In this document: positions 23,847-36,116 of the stretch, in pieces
Position numbering within the stretch: the first letter of the stretch is position 1
How the letters are laid out: each line of letters begins with the position of its first letter
DNA from: Cylicocyclus nassatus
Lineage: Eukaryota; Nematoda; Chromadorea; Rhabditida; Strongylidae
Length of the DNA stretch: 64,000 bases
Reading direction: 5' to 3'
Assembly: GCA_958299035.1 (NCBI GenBank)
Contig: CATQJL010000001.1
Span: 50,098,461 to 50,162,460, forward strand
The notes under the pieces: model-generated
What the model was told of the DNA's origin: nothing
Database searches by the model: none
What the model saw: only the letters and a program-made list of their open reading frames with translations
Translations under genes and position numbers: made by a program

Positions 23847-26800
23847 ATGGTGGATGAACGGGATGAATACAACGTTCGCAAAAAGAAGCAGATCCATGGA
23901 CCTAAGGCAAGCGTATGCATGTAGTACAAAGAAAAATGGAAGAAGCAAAAGTTCCTATAGAAAAGATAATTTATATAGTACTAACGGAAATGTAAGCTAA
24001 TAGTTTAAAACCTAGAGGCAACATTTCTTCCTTAAAACTTCTAGAAGAAATCTTTTGATTTTTGCAATCATAATATTTGGCGGGTGATGACAAATCCTAA
24101 GGGAGAATTAGATCAACATTAATGAAAGCCAGCGGCTTTTCTTAAGGCAAATGTTTTTGAAATCATCTGAGCATCCTCTGAAAAGCTTTTGGGTCTCTAA
24201 GAAAATAGAAGAAAAACTTCCAAGACCATAGAACCCTCAAAAAAATTTTATGCTCTTGAACAATATTTGAGCTCTATAAATAAAAGATAATATCAAGTAA
24301 GTGACTGCCAATGTATTGGAAATAATTTAAACAGTAATGCCGAGGGCTTCATGTTGACTTATCATATGTTATATCATATGACATATCATATGCACCGATT
24401 TTTGTTTCAAACTTTGTTTGATAACGTAAAAAAGGTTGGTCAAAGCTTCTTGAAGTTATCGGAGGATTCATAGTAATAAGATGTGCCAAAACCACTTTTT
24501 AATAATTTCAGCAACAAAAATTGACAAGGTCAAGTAAACATTCAATCAAGGAGAGGCACCTGTTATATGAACTTCGAGGTCAAGGTATGCGACATGCGAG
24601 TTACTTTTTCCCGCCTGTTCTTGTGAATCAAAACTCGCTTTCTTTTTTCTTACTTGAAGCATGTAAGTAACACTCTAAATCATAGCATAATGACACTGTC
24701 CATATAGTATACAAACTGGACGGCAAACCGGACGAGAGAATGAGATGCTATCTTTAGTGATGAGAAGCCATGTGGTAGAAGAAAACAATAGGCACCTGCA
24801 GCGCTAATAATGAAAGTTTTTGTTTAGTAAAGCTTCACTCTAGCTTCGACTTGCAATCAAGAAGATTAACAATTAGGTTTATGAGTTATTCTGGCGCTGA
24901 TTCGTTAAAGTTTATTCAAAGAATAGATAGAAATCAAATCTTCCAATTTGCAGCTATGAATGCATAGGGTGAAGCAAAATATCACAAATGGATTCGTTGA
25001 AATTCTCCAGAACAAATGAAAGATGTTGAAATGATTATTTCTTTATTGAGCTCTTTTTTAGACTCTATCCAGCCATCAACTCTCAACATAAACAATTTTT
25101 CGCTTTCCGAAAAAAAAACATTGGGCGGAACAAGACTTCGCGTAAGGAGTAACCTCACAATGCAGCTGTTTGCTTTGAAAGGTGCAAATTCATTCAGACC
25201 ATCAAGGAGAGAGGAAAAAAATTAATAAATGTCTTAAAACCCGTTCCAATTATTTTCAAGGTGAGCAGCGAGGGGAACATTACTGCTTTGATGACCACCG
25301 CATGTCACTCAAGCTAACTGGGGAAAAAAAGAGAAAAGAGGCTGGGCTTAGGTCGAAGCGATCATAGCCTAGTTTTCGTAGAAAGCTGTAACAATAGGTG
25401 ATTCAAGGGTAATTTACGCAGGAAAATCCCGGATGAGGAACTTCAAATGAAACGTTCTAAATACACACGTAAATCCGAGCAAATTGTTACAATTGAGAAG
25501 ACAATGACCGTAAAAGGGTGTGTGTGCGGCAAAGGCCGCAATCTGAGAAAAAAAAGCCAAATTAGGACGGATGTGCGCAGGTAGCGTTTTGCAAAGAAAA
25601 TCTACACTTACAAAAGGTAACGATGGACGAAAAAAATCGTAGGCACCAAATTGCCGAGAACGAGAACGCACAAAGAAAAGGAGACTTTCACAAAAAATGT
25701 GCAAGTGATTTTTGAAAAAAGCGAGTTTCATGTCCGCACATGTTAGCTATAGTTTTAATTTTGTTGTTTTCCTGTGCCTTTCAAACAAGATGAAACTGGT
25801 CATACTCGAAGATAAAAACCTTGCAGAAGCGGTTCCAAATTTCAAAGATGACAGTGAAGAACGAACAAGCCTAGATTTTTATAAATATCAAAGTTCCCTT
25901 GAAAGCTAACATTATCATCTTCACAGAATTAACGAACAAATTTTAAAGTGCATAGAAACTGTCTCGGCTCATTTCTCACCATCCAGACTTTTTTAAATGC
26001 ATAGTGAAAAACTCTCAACAAATCTTATATGCAGCATAGTTCCAGTCGAAAACGACTTTTCCTAGCAATATCAATGATAAGCTCGGGAAGGAGAAAGTTT
26101 ACAATATGTTGTTACTACGAAATGTTGTAGACATGCCCGCCTACGGGGAAGTCCGCCAGAATTTTAGATTTATGATTTGGAGATGATATTTTCACTAGAC
26201 CACGAGAGTATAGGGTTTGTTGTAAATCAGTAAATATCCGCTAAAGCTCTTATGAATGATTTGAAAAATCAAAGAAGACGAGAATAATTGCACGAAAAAC
26301 CTGAAGAAATTGCTAAGCCAAAAACCAAATTCAAAAAAAATCTACAAAACCTGGAAAGTGCCCATCATTTTGTGTGCCAATGGAAAAGCTTTTCAAAAGC
26401 TTTCAACTGAGCACGAAAGGCCCCTGAACTTACGCGCGTACATATTATTATAGCTGAATATCTATGCTTTCCAAGTAGCCTTATCTAAAAGATTTGAATT
26501 GCTATACAAAAAGATTATGCCAGGCGGCCAGAGAAGCTTACGGTAGATAGTAACCGCTATCGCCCAGACAAGATCATCGCAGGTACTTTAACCTATGTAC
26601 TTTCACAAAGAACAGTGTCACGATCACTCGAGACAAGAAGCCTTGGCTCATCACCTTTGGCTGCGGCGAAACACGCAAGAGTGAAGAGTCTCGTCAACGA
26701 GGTGTTAACAACTAAGCAAACACAGGGGCTGCCACTCCGGTCGTCGGCTTCCGCAAACCACAAACGAGCTCTCACGTGAGCCCTAATGCCATCATGCCAC

Positions 26801-28633
26801 TACAATAGCCATAAGTCTAACAAATCGTCTTTCGAAACCCGGAGTTTAAACAAGAGAACCTCAGGATGTACGAGCAAGCATTACTGCTGAGAAAAAGGCG
26901 TGCGAAAAGTATAGTTTTTACATTGAAAGTGCCACTCCGCTAAGTAAACATAGGAGAAGGGGCTAGGATCAAAAGCTTCATTGAAAAAGTCTGCACTGGT
27001 GGAAAATAAATAGTACGATGCACGATGGTGTTACATGATGGGAAAAACACTCTTAGAGACTGATTTACTTTCTAGACGGCCCCAGCAATAAATCTATGCT
27101 AAACTTGCTTTACGCTACAACTTTAGACTGAAGGAAATAAGCCGAGGCTCAGCGAAAAAAGGGATCCCCACTATTCCAAAAATTCATGAATTTATGTTGC
27201 ATTATACATACACTTGGTATGAAAGAATTCTCATTTTTATTCGTGACAAAATGCCATTCCTTCTGATAAAGAGAATACCCAATAAGACCTTCGAAGGAGT
27301 GATGATGTAAGGAAGCTACTCTGAACTAACCAGTAAAATTGCAAACAAAAAAGATAGACGGGAGATCTGCTTCAGCAAGGATTGATTATATGCTCTTTAG
27401 AACTATAAGAGAACTCGATATTATGAAACGATGAAGTGAATTCCTAGTAGCCTGATGTACAAATATGAACTTTCATTTTTGGAAACGATTGTTGAAACAG
27501 ATGATAGTCATGACTGTACGAAAACGATGACGTATTGTAAGAACCTATTTCTGGAGATAGAGAAGCGCTGTATTATTTACTCAAAGCAATGAACATAAGA
27601 ATAAAGTGCATTATTTGAAACGAAATGATTATCTCTTCAACTTTGGAAAAGCTTCACTTTAGGAAATAAAAACTCATAAGACGTTGGTTGCTAGACTGCG
27701 ACGTTTCGTTAAGAAGAAACCGAGAAAATATGCCCATTAATGGAACTGTAATATAAGCAAGTCAAACAATAATGGAACTGAGAAGAGAATAAGCAGGAAG
27801 TCAATTGAAAAGGCAAAAATTAGGCAAAATTGCTGAAGTAGAGGATGCCCCTTTCTTGCGAACAATTACTCCACAGCCCTACGTCAAAAACTTTTGAGGC
27901 CGCACAATTTTTCGTTAGGCATCAAATAAAACTAAGACTGAGCAAAAAATCTAGTTGGCCTAGTTCGATAAACATTCTCGAGAGAAGTAAGCTATTTTCT
28001 AGAACAACGCACGATTCAAAGGATTACGGCAATTCAGGATCAAAGTCGACTTTCATTGCTGAAGTATGTGGAGCGACAGCTGCGAGAGCGCAGTGCTAAT
28101 GTGGGCAATCATGACCAGTCGAGCAGAGGAGATTCGTAAAGATTTGACGTCTAGGCCTATATGGACCACTTTCAGTCACTTTAAAAAGCCCAAGAAGAGA
28201 TTTCTAAACTTTTGTAGGCCTGAACCATCTTTCAGAATAAAAGCTGGCTCAGGGATATGAATGAGCATTGATTATCACCGCAACAGAATTGAGCTTCTAG
28301 CCCTCGTGAAAAAATGGAGTGTGAAACATTTTTCAGAGTCCCAGATTATCTAATTCTAGATTGTCAACAGTGCGTTGAAGTAGTCGATATATCCTAAAAA
28401 TTACTCTAAAAAAATTTATACAATTTTGACGGTTTTAGTCGCGATAAAACGTAGTGACAGAAAAGATTGCAGATTCTATTACAATCCGACTTTTTTTTTC
28501 AAAAGTTAAGACTGCAACAACCAGTTTGAAACGAGTTGCTCCACTAAACTCTACTCTTTGCAGCGATACAATAAGCAGAAAGATGAGTGGCTCCGAAGTT
28601 CAATCATTAGGCCCCAATGACTCAAGCAAGTAA
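23847..28633 (+). CDS. Basic coiled-coil protein of unknown function
   Basis: Proposed exons: 23847-23912, 24512-24584, 25011-25141, 26131-26150, 26524-26775, 26865-26908, 28003-28135 and 28564-28633, giving about 262 residues. All phases fit. The protein begins MVDERDEYNVRKKKQIHGPK. A helical segment with EQMKDVEMIISLLSSFLDSI lies at about 47-66. A basic Ser/Thr-rich part follows, with RYRPDKIIAGTLTYVLSQR and AAAKHARVKSLVNEVL. A strongly basic helix (MYEQALLLRKRRAKKQRT) leads into QDQSRLSLLKYVERQLRER, likely a coiled coil. The 20-nt exon at 26131 has a poor donor (GTCCGCC) and is the weakest link; without it the frame breaks. The ending shown is GPNDSSK and stop. An alternative ending uses the donor after 28100 and the exon at 29353. 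I do not recognise the family; nuclear or cytoskeletal location is only a guess from the charge. Confidence 0.65.
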
Positions 28634-29352
28634 TCCCATTCAAGTCCTTTTTCTTTCCGAAGTGCCTCTCAAAGACAGAGTGATGTATTGCAAAGTAAGA
28701 AGCTAGATGAACGAGGCTCTTGAAAGCGGATGCAGCTGGAAACGAAAGAGATAACTAATGTTAAAACAGTTCGAGTTAAGAAATTAGTAAGAGCTTTTCT
28801 GAAAAAAAGGAGAAAACAATCTACGAAGATACGATAAGCAATTACGTAATAATTTTTGAAACATGCAAGCGATTTTTTCTGGATACTTTAGGTCCACTAG
28901 ATAAAAGCTACCGTATGAAAACGATGCAGTATGCACAAAATTGATAAGGAGACTCTCGTAAACAAAAGTGCCTGAAATTTTTGAGGTTTAGGAAAGATAA
29001 CATGTGGTAGAGGGGAAAATGCCTTCTAAGAGAATTCTGGAAGCAGAGAACTCTGGCAGGTGGTCGAACGTAAATGCTTTTGGAGAAGCAGGGGTGACAG
29101 AGCAGAAAAAACTCGAGCATGGAAGAAGTTGTGAATAGCTTGACAAGAAAAAGTAGAACGAAGCAAGTTCAAAAAATGAGAAAGGCTCAGATTAATGTAA
29201 AGAAAAAAGTACCACTGCATTACAATGGAAACCATTGATGTAACATCTAAACAGGAACCAGCCCACCGGCTTTTAGCAATGCATTTCCATCAAACATCTG
29301 ACAAGATCTATGAATTTCATTTTTGTGTGTATGTGGACTCTAGTTCTGACAG

Positions 29353-29487
29353 GGCGTGGTGCAGTTTGAGAAAAACCAGCTTCGATTGTTGCGTCGTAAC
29401 CGAGACGCTCTCACTCTTGCCGATCAGCTGGTGTTTGACACAAATGCCATTCTACAAATGCCTGGGAAATGTGTGGAATTACCATAA
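29353..29487 (+). CDS. Alternative last exon of the coiled-coil gene (candidate)
   Basis: The exon follows the acceptor TTCTGACAG and reads GVVQFEKNQLRLLRRNRDAL, then LADQLVFDTNAILQMPGK, ending ELP and stop. Composition is clearly protein-like. It begins in phase 0, so it joins the preceding gene if exon 28003 ends at 28100 (donor GTGGGC), giving ...RQLRERSAN-GVVQFEKN..., a continuous coiled coil. Directly after the stop, in another frame, 29487-29555 reads MGSGMTQSQNGVVTESETN and ends at a strong GTATGT donor. So either a short intron or a frameshift may exist here. Confidence 0.45.
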   Translation, partial: GVVQFEKNQLRLLRRNRDALTLADQLVFDTNAILQMPGKCVELP

Positions 29488-29559
29488 TGGGCTCTGGAAT
29501 GACGCAGTCACAAAATGGGGTCGTAACAGAGAGCGAGACGAACACGATAGCAAAAGTAT

Positions 29560-31200
29560 GTATACTACTAAAGCTAGAAGCAGGAGAATAAGATGAACCT
29601 GATCAGTTCAGTCCGGTAGCACATATGTTCTCCGAAATACTGCTTTTACATAATCAAAGAACAGGAAATGAGATGAGGAGAATGATTGTCATTAGAAACA
29701 GATGCAGTTGCCCATCAGTGTAAAACAAAAACACAGCAGCAAGTAGTACGAATATATCATGCAAGTCGGCTGATGACTAAACTAATCCACTGATCAATTC
29801 ACTACCACACTGTTGTTGTGAAAATTGTGTTATTAAGTAGTAAAAGTAAACTTTTTCGTTTTCTGCCCCCTTACGGGTGGCGAATAAAAAGAAAGGCATC
29901 AGTAGTGTAATTTCCTCTCGTCAGTAGCTTTCAAGAGACTCGTTATAGTTCCATAAGAGGAGTAAAGTTCAAGATCCAAAGAAAACTCGGTGACTTTGCT
30001 CAGATGAACAGGTGTGGTTACAGGGAGAAGATTTCAAATTTGTTTTGTAATATAAAAAATATGTGAAAATTCATTATTCATGGTATAAAAATCTAATATG
30101 TGAAAGTTCGCTTGAGAAAGCTTTTAGAATCTATTCATTTGACATTTTTTCATTTAGGATACTGATGAGGCCCGTTTTAACCTCTAGAAAATGGTCCACA
30201 AAGTCCAATCCTAGAGAAACCAAGAAAGCCTGTTTCGTCACCCGAAAGCAAATTGCACCGATTATTTCTCAAAGCCTCGTTACCCTAGTAAATGCATAGC
30301 AATTCTTCATTCGTATAGGAAAGCAAATGGCTTTTGGTGAGGCTGCCATTCCAACAAAGAGACCAAGAGCATGAAACTCATAAGCACTCAACTTTTTCGT
30401 TGCTAGGCTTTACTTCGAGAAAGCTACAAGCTGAATGTGGGATTGAATGTCATGGAATGAAAAGGAGCTCCATGAGAAGCAAATGAAAAAAGACTGGGTT
30501 TTAGGAGCAGGCGATATGGTTATCCTCAGTTCAAAAAAGAATTATATGGAGTCTTCAGTGAGAATTTAGAATACAGTGGAAGCTGTGAAGCTTTCTAAAA
30601 ATCTGAGCTGAGAAAGTGATTTACGTCATTAGAGACATTTCGCGTGAGAAAAGTTCCGATTTGAAGTTCATAAAGAATCGGCTTAAGTTTATGTGAAACA
30701 TGTACTAGCAGTAAGAATTTCAGTTCAGGGAGACCAGAAGTTTCTCGGAATCGATCTATATCATCTAATGTAAGATAAATGACTGAACGACCATTCTTTA
30801 GAATTAGTTGGAGTTAGAAATCTAAACTATCACCCATCTTGTAGCTCAATGAGTTTTGTTTTTTAATGAGGTCTTCATAATTAAAAAGATGCATCATAAT
30901 GATTAGCATGATGAAAAACACGCTATAATCTTTCTAATGAGATCTTCATTGACTAATATCAAGTGACATAGAAGAAAAGAGAAAGCGAATTACTAGCAGT
31001 GATCAATCATCCGCAGAAGCAAGTCTGTCTAGCCGAATAAAGCTATGCGCCGATGATATGCCACTACAGCCATAAACGATGGCATTTTTCTGCTTCGAAG
31101 CAAGTCTGACCAAATAAAATCAAGGAAGATGTTCAGAACTTTCACTGATCAAGTGGCCAGGCTGACGTCGTTCGATGAGTAGGGCCGAGTTCTCGATCAC
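29560..31200. other. AT-rich stretch, no gene recognised
   Basis: No segment shows both coding-like translation and splice sites. Frequent TGAAA/GAAAG purine-rich sequence on the plus strand is the only visible texture. It may be 3' flank of the coiled-coil gene or intron of a larger gene. Confidence 0.45.
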
Positions 31201-31224
31201 AGTCAACTATGCAACCCACCCCTC

Positions 31225-31450
31225 ATGGCCAAGAGTGCGCGCATAATTGCCTCGGCCACACACAACGCCTATACAATTGCCCCTTTGAAGGGGGAAGTTG
31301 GCCTCGTTGTCATCGCTATGAACCCGGGTTGGGTCATACAGGTAATGAGGTTTACGACGCGAATATCGAGAACGTTATGACTGTGCTTGACGCTTAACGA
31401 GGTGGACAGAGCCCTCGACAGTAGGCATGTGAACGATCGAGCACTTTTCA
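31225..31450 (+). pseudogene. Short-chain dehydrogenase-like remnant, frameshifted
   Basis: In one frame the translation has LKGEVGLVVIAMNPGWV, which matches the late 'hPGW' region of short-chain dehydrogenase/reductase proteins, where a VxMHPGWV-like strand precedes the substrate loop. A change of frame then gives NEVYDANIENVMTVLDA, and after a stop NEVDRALDSRH, which resembles the C-terminal part of the same family. No catalytic YxxxK is intact upstream. I read it as a degenerate fragment, although a GTAATG after the first segment could be a splice donor. Confidence 0.4.
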
Positions 31451-32360
31451 GCGGTTAGTTGCTAAGTAGAATGCTTTTAGATCTATGCGATAGAAAAAGT
31501 AGTGCACAAAGAGAACCTTCTTGGAGGATGCAGTGGTTTCGGCGAAAAAAATTCTGCAGAAGAGATTCTGCAATGCATAAGAACCTAAGAGCAACCTTGA
31601 GTTTCACTAGGATGAGATAATGAGGAGGAATGGTAGAAACAGAATTTGCGAATTATTTGGTATGCATAAAGATCTACAAACCGATATGACAGCAAGCAAA
31701 CCATGAAAACAGATGAAACGCAGCTTTTCCAAGCTAGATAATAAATTATTCAATATGCCTCTCCAGGATTTGTTCCAGCTTTCTCGTCCCTCAGTTTTTC
31801 TGGCTACGTCCTCTGGATGTCCCACAACACAAATATCGCTTTTGATAGCTACTTTGATTGAAAAGAGCACATTCTAAACTAGTTCAGGTCATGGTTATTG
31901 TCCTAGAATTATTGCAAAACTCATAAATCAAAGTGCCACGAACAAATTGATATTCTACAGTGGAGGCCAAAGACCCCGTTAGGTTGTTGTAAGTCAAAAA
32001 TCCATTTGCGGAATTTTCAAAGCGCAGGCAAAAGATTAGTCCTTCATATCTTGGAGCCTACAAAAAATTGGTGAATGATTGCACTGATTATTATAATGGT
32101 GCTTCAGTCAAGTCGAATTTAACCTAATGATTTTTCAAGCGAAAAAAGATCTGGCCCAAATTTTCGAGAAATTATTCAAAGATCGGACTAAATTCTGTCT
32201 GAATTCGTTTGATAAGGATGACGATCGATCAATTCTGAGCATAAACTAATTCACCACAATTTTTTGGGTTTGCTGTAAATGTTGAGGTATTGTCCAATAA
32301 TGGACAACTGAAAAGGGTTAGTTAGCTGCAAAAACCTTGAGCGCCGACGAAATCCCAACT

Positions 32361-32457
32361 ATGCGACCTACTAAGATTTTCCGATTAGTCTTCGCCGCTA
32401 AAGGTGACGAAAAACCAATTTCGACACGCTGCCGAGCAAACCTTAGAAATCGGAGAA
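32361..32457 (+). CDS. Candidate first coding exon, basic protein
   Basis: An ATG begins MRPTKIFRLVFAAKGDEKP and runs in frame to a strong donor, GTAAGTG, at 32458, ending in phase 1 after ANLRNRR. The opposite strand across 32430-32585 is also open and begins MAGGNKFDEELARQQ, so the coding strand is not certain. No partner exon was identified. Confidence 0.25.
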
Positions 32458-33593
32458 GTAAGTGAAAGAGAAGGAAGAACGAAAGAGCGAAAACGTTTGC
32501 TGTCGCGCTAACTCCTCATCAAATTTGTTACCGCCTGCCATTGCGGCATTTTTCTGTGACAAAAAGGCAGGCAATTTCCTCAGCGATTTGGTTGGAAGAT
32601 TAGTTTATGTCAGGGGACTTTGCTTCACAAAATGATGCCATACTTGGCTAGACTATCAATTCCTAGGATAGAGAAAATTTGGACTTTTGTTTTTACCATT
32701 GATAGATCGCCTAATCGACTCTGAGAATCTAAAAGACAGAAAATGCGATTGTCTAGGTTTTTGTCAGAGTGCAAATGGAGATAAACACGAAATGAAGCAG
32801 AAATGGCGTACATTAGCTTTTTGGCCTCGATTTCTCGGAAAAGTGGTTATATTATTTCACTCTACTTTCCTGTTCCGCTTACGAACCACTTAGAATTCAA
32901 TGATGTAATTTTCAGTGTTTGCTGCAAACTAAAATCGGACAAATCGACATATTCGATTGGTAACTAAATCAAAGAAAAAGCGAGGTGAATAAGAAAGATG
33001 TAGTCAACATGATGAGTATGGAACTGTTGATGAGCTTTTTTACAGATGATAAATAGGTCTTACGATCAGATTTATGACTTAGATATTTAGGAGACCTTAT
33101 TTATGCCATCCCAGCAACAGCTTACATTAATCATTCGCTAGTAAAAATTTCAGCTTTGATTTAGTCCATACCCTACTTTCTACCGTAACCCCGTTCGGAA
33201 AAGTTACGGTGTGGGTGAGAAGTTACTTTGAAATTTCCACGCCAAGAATAAATCATATCAAATGCTGTTTATAGCGCAAAATCTCCCAAGTTAGTTCCTG
33301 CATGTAAATAGGCATTCAGGTTTGCCTAGACAATGATTCTCATTAAGAAATTATAGCATTTGCAGCTACAATTCCTCAGTGATACACTTCAAATGACGAA
33401 TGGTGCACGAAATTATCTTTTCAATAGCATCTCCTAGTATTGAAAGCATATGGAAGTTTGGATCAATGAGGAGGCAAAATAAAACAACAGCCAAATACCA
33501 AAAAGGAGTTATAGTAACTAGACAGAACTAATTTTTTTGATAAGTAAGTCCAACTATAACAACGGAAATTCCTTCGAACTATGCAACATTTAC

Positions 33594-33858
33594 GATCGCT
33601 GATCCCACTGAACGAGCAGAAATGAACCGGTTAGCGTTATCATATCGAACGTAACGCGACAACAACGATGAAGAACTACAAGGCATGCAAGGGGATAAAT
33701 CTCCATGTCGACGCGATAAACAAGCCACGTACGTCGGTGAATCCACGCGCGCAGAGCGATTCGCGTAGCCCCCGAAAAGCCGCGCCGATCGCACAGGTTG
33801 CGCGCGCGCAATCGCGGCTAAACCCCCGGTGAACCGCCCCCGTGGGCGCCACTAACGA
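33594..33858 (-). CDS. Candidate exon in GC-rich island, Arg-rich
   Basis: The minus strand is open from an acceptor-like CTCGTTAG to a GTAAATG donor after RFISARSVGSAI. It includes RLFGGYANRSARVDSPTYVA and SSSSLLSRYVRYDNAN. The block is unusually rich in CpG, so open frames occur by chance more often here; the plus strand also has an open frame beginning MKNYKACKGINLHVDAINK. I do not recognise the sequence. Confidence 0.25.
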
Positions 33859-33999
33859 GCTACATGAAAAACCACGGAAATCACAGATGGAATTCAAACA
33901 TGGGGGTCTCATCCGGTTGCACTCTTTGCTACATCGACTAATGACTTAAATAGCGCTACCAAAGGCGCCCTTTTTGGGAGCTGGCCAGCTGGCCATTGT

Positions 34000-34250
34000 C
34001 TAGATGGACGAGATGCTACACAGGAGAGCCGCCGGCTCTTGAACGACTATAGTAGTTTGCGATGTTGTATTCAACACTTTTGGAGAGGACCTGTTGTCAG
34101 CGGAATGATTCGCAGCGAATGACCAGAACGACACGTTTCTAGAGGTGTATTGGCCGACGTCGACGACCGCAATCGCCGCCGCGGTGGATTGTTTGGAACT
34201 TGATAATTCGTTGTAAAAGACGAATTCGCCATTGTTTCGGTTGAAATCGG
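34000..34250 (-). CDS. Candidate exon, receptor-like sequence of unknown family
   Basis: After the acceptor TTGTATCAG the frame stays open for 83 codons to a TAG at 34000. Parts read FNRNNGEFVFYNELSSSKQS, then VVDVGQYTSRNVSFWSF. The pattern loosely recalls the end of periplasmic-binding-like ligand domains of receptors (VGxY...), but this is a weak resemblance. A second overlapping frame is also open, starting MANSSFTTNYQVPNNPP. A GTCCTCTCC donor may end the exon earlier. Confidence 0.25.
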
Positions 34251-35311
34251 CTGATACAACAGGCTGTATAGCGCATTTTGGACGATCCTGCCTAGTTAGA
34301 CTACGGCTTGATCTAACAACGTTTTCGTTTAAGGCCGGATTTTAAGTTCGAAATAGGCAGGGACGACTTCGTAGTCTCGTTTTTTATACAGGTTTTCTCA
34401 TAAAAAATAGAACTAGGTCAAGGTACGTGTAGAGAAACTGATCATCACGTTCATGAATAATACGGTATCACGCACTACGACTGAAGAGTGTGGACTATGA
34501 TAGGATATTACGGACATTATGGGAGAATGAAATTTCCGCAGCTTTTACTTTGCTCGGAAGTTCCAAATAGAAAGAAGTGAACATACACTGCATTTCTTAG
34601 ATTGCAAAAATGTGAAATGCATAAAAAGTATGATAACCGAACTACTAACAGTATCCTGGTGGTAAATGCCAAAACGCTTATGATAGTGGAAATACGGATG
34701 AAGTATATGTCTACAATGAATGCTTAAGATGGAGTCCTGTACCTGTACCACCTATCCTCAAGAACTGTTCGCCTTGAGACCAAATAGCTGCTTATTTTTT
34801 TTTCTTTTTATGCTGGAAAGTTCTGGGGTTTCTCCAGGAGGCTTTATACTCTGAATAAGCATAGTGAACGCTCTTAAAAAGGAACAGAGGAAACATGTCT
34901 AATCTCATCTGATGTACTGCTTCTTATGAACTTTACAGCCAACAATGACGGTGGTTTTGCAGCTCTTGCAAGATCGCATGATAGCAGCAAAAATATGAGC
35001 AATAATATTCTCATCTTTGCACAGTAATTTCGCGACGGCAATCTACCACACTGACAGATTGGCGGTTGATCATAAGTCATTTTGGTTCAAAATCATAGAC
35101 CCAGAATCTTCCCATGCTGATGATATAGGACTTCTACTTTTTGCAGACGAGATAAGCAAATTTGTAGAACTTTTGCTTGAAATTAGGTACAAACTTCTGC
35201 CATTAATAGCTTGTTTACAAGGGATAAGAATGGTTTACAGAGAAAATTTGGGTTCAGTGTGCATTCTGCACGCATGTAAGGGAATTTCCTATAGTTGTTT
35301 TATAACGAATA

Positions 35312-35320
35312 CCCCCCCCC
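35312..35320. repeat. Poly-C tract, 9 bases
   Basis: An uninterrupted run of nine C in AT-rich DNA. It is not inside a recognised transposon copy. Confidence 0.9.
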
Positions 35321-35991
35321 TTGGCAAACAGTTTCGTTGTTGCTCAGACGAAGAAAAGATAACGCTTGGACTCAATGCTGAAATTACGAGATAGAACGGA
35401 GAACGGAACAGAATGAAGAAGGGGATGCAGGCTTCACTTTATGATTGACGTAACATCGTGGTTGTCATAAACACCAAGAGCGATGATTACGCTGCTATAT
35501 AGCAAGCATAAAACAGAAAGAGTTTTCAAGAAGAATAAAATGGCCAGTCTTTGAAAATCCCTCAGGCCCATAAATTGATATGTACAGTTCAATTAAGGGA
35601 GAAATCCAGCCTACCCACAGCTTTTCCACATTTGAAGATGATTTCGTCGACTAAATCCAAACAAAATTTCGTTTGGAGACCAAGTTTTGCCGCTTTTTGG
35701 CATTGACTAAGATGAATTGACTAAGATGTCAATCCAGCGTTTTGTCTTTGGAAGATAGCTTGAAAAGCAGGGTAGTTCCGAGTGGTCACATTCTAACAGC
35801 CACTGAAAAATGCATAATTTTTCTGCGCCAAAATATATTGAATCAAGAAAGCCGTTCAAAATAAAATTTCTGCGAGTTACATAGATTTCGGTGCAAAATT
35901 TATGTATCAATCCAGTGTATAATAAGTACAAGACTGAGGAAAAAAAAGAGAATACCATTGAAAAAACCACTGCATTATTATCCGTTATGAC

Positions 35992-36116
35992 CTGTAAAAT
36001 GGCTTTTGGTCCCTAACTGAAGGGGGAGGAATAAATCGTCTCGCGCCCGCCAAAAGAAGGAAAAAGGATCGTATCTTCGCAATTAAACGAAGCCGTGAAC
36101 TCATAATCGTTGCCAT
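35992..36116 (-). CDS. Candidate first exon with hydrophobic N-terminus
   Basis: An ATG opens MATIMSSRLRLIAKIRSFFL followed by LLAGARRFIPPPSVRD and a GTCATA donor after KPFY. Residues 9-24 could act as a signal peptide or anchor. The whole 35990-36420 block is GC-rich and open in several frames, for example MSPRSKHIQFTFKRYS in another frame, so this may be chance. Confidence 0.2.

Noticed and set aside
24361..24396. TATCATATG repeats as an origin or binding array
   Set aside because: Short AT-rich palindromic repetition is common in this DNA and nothing else supports a function.
29225..29596. 123-codon plus-strand frame starting METIDVTSKQEPAHRL
   Set aside because: It is Cys/Trp-rich and overlaps the much more protein-like frame of the exon at 29353-29487.
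33982..33996. Palindrome TGGCCAGCTGGCCA as an operator
   Set aside because: An isolated palindrome with no second copy or gene context.
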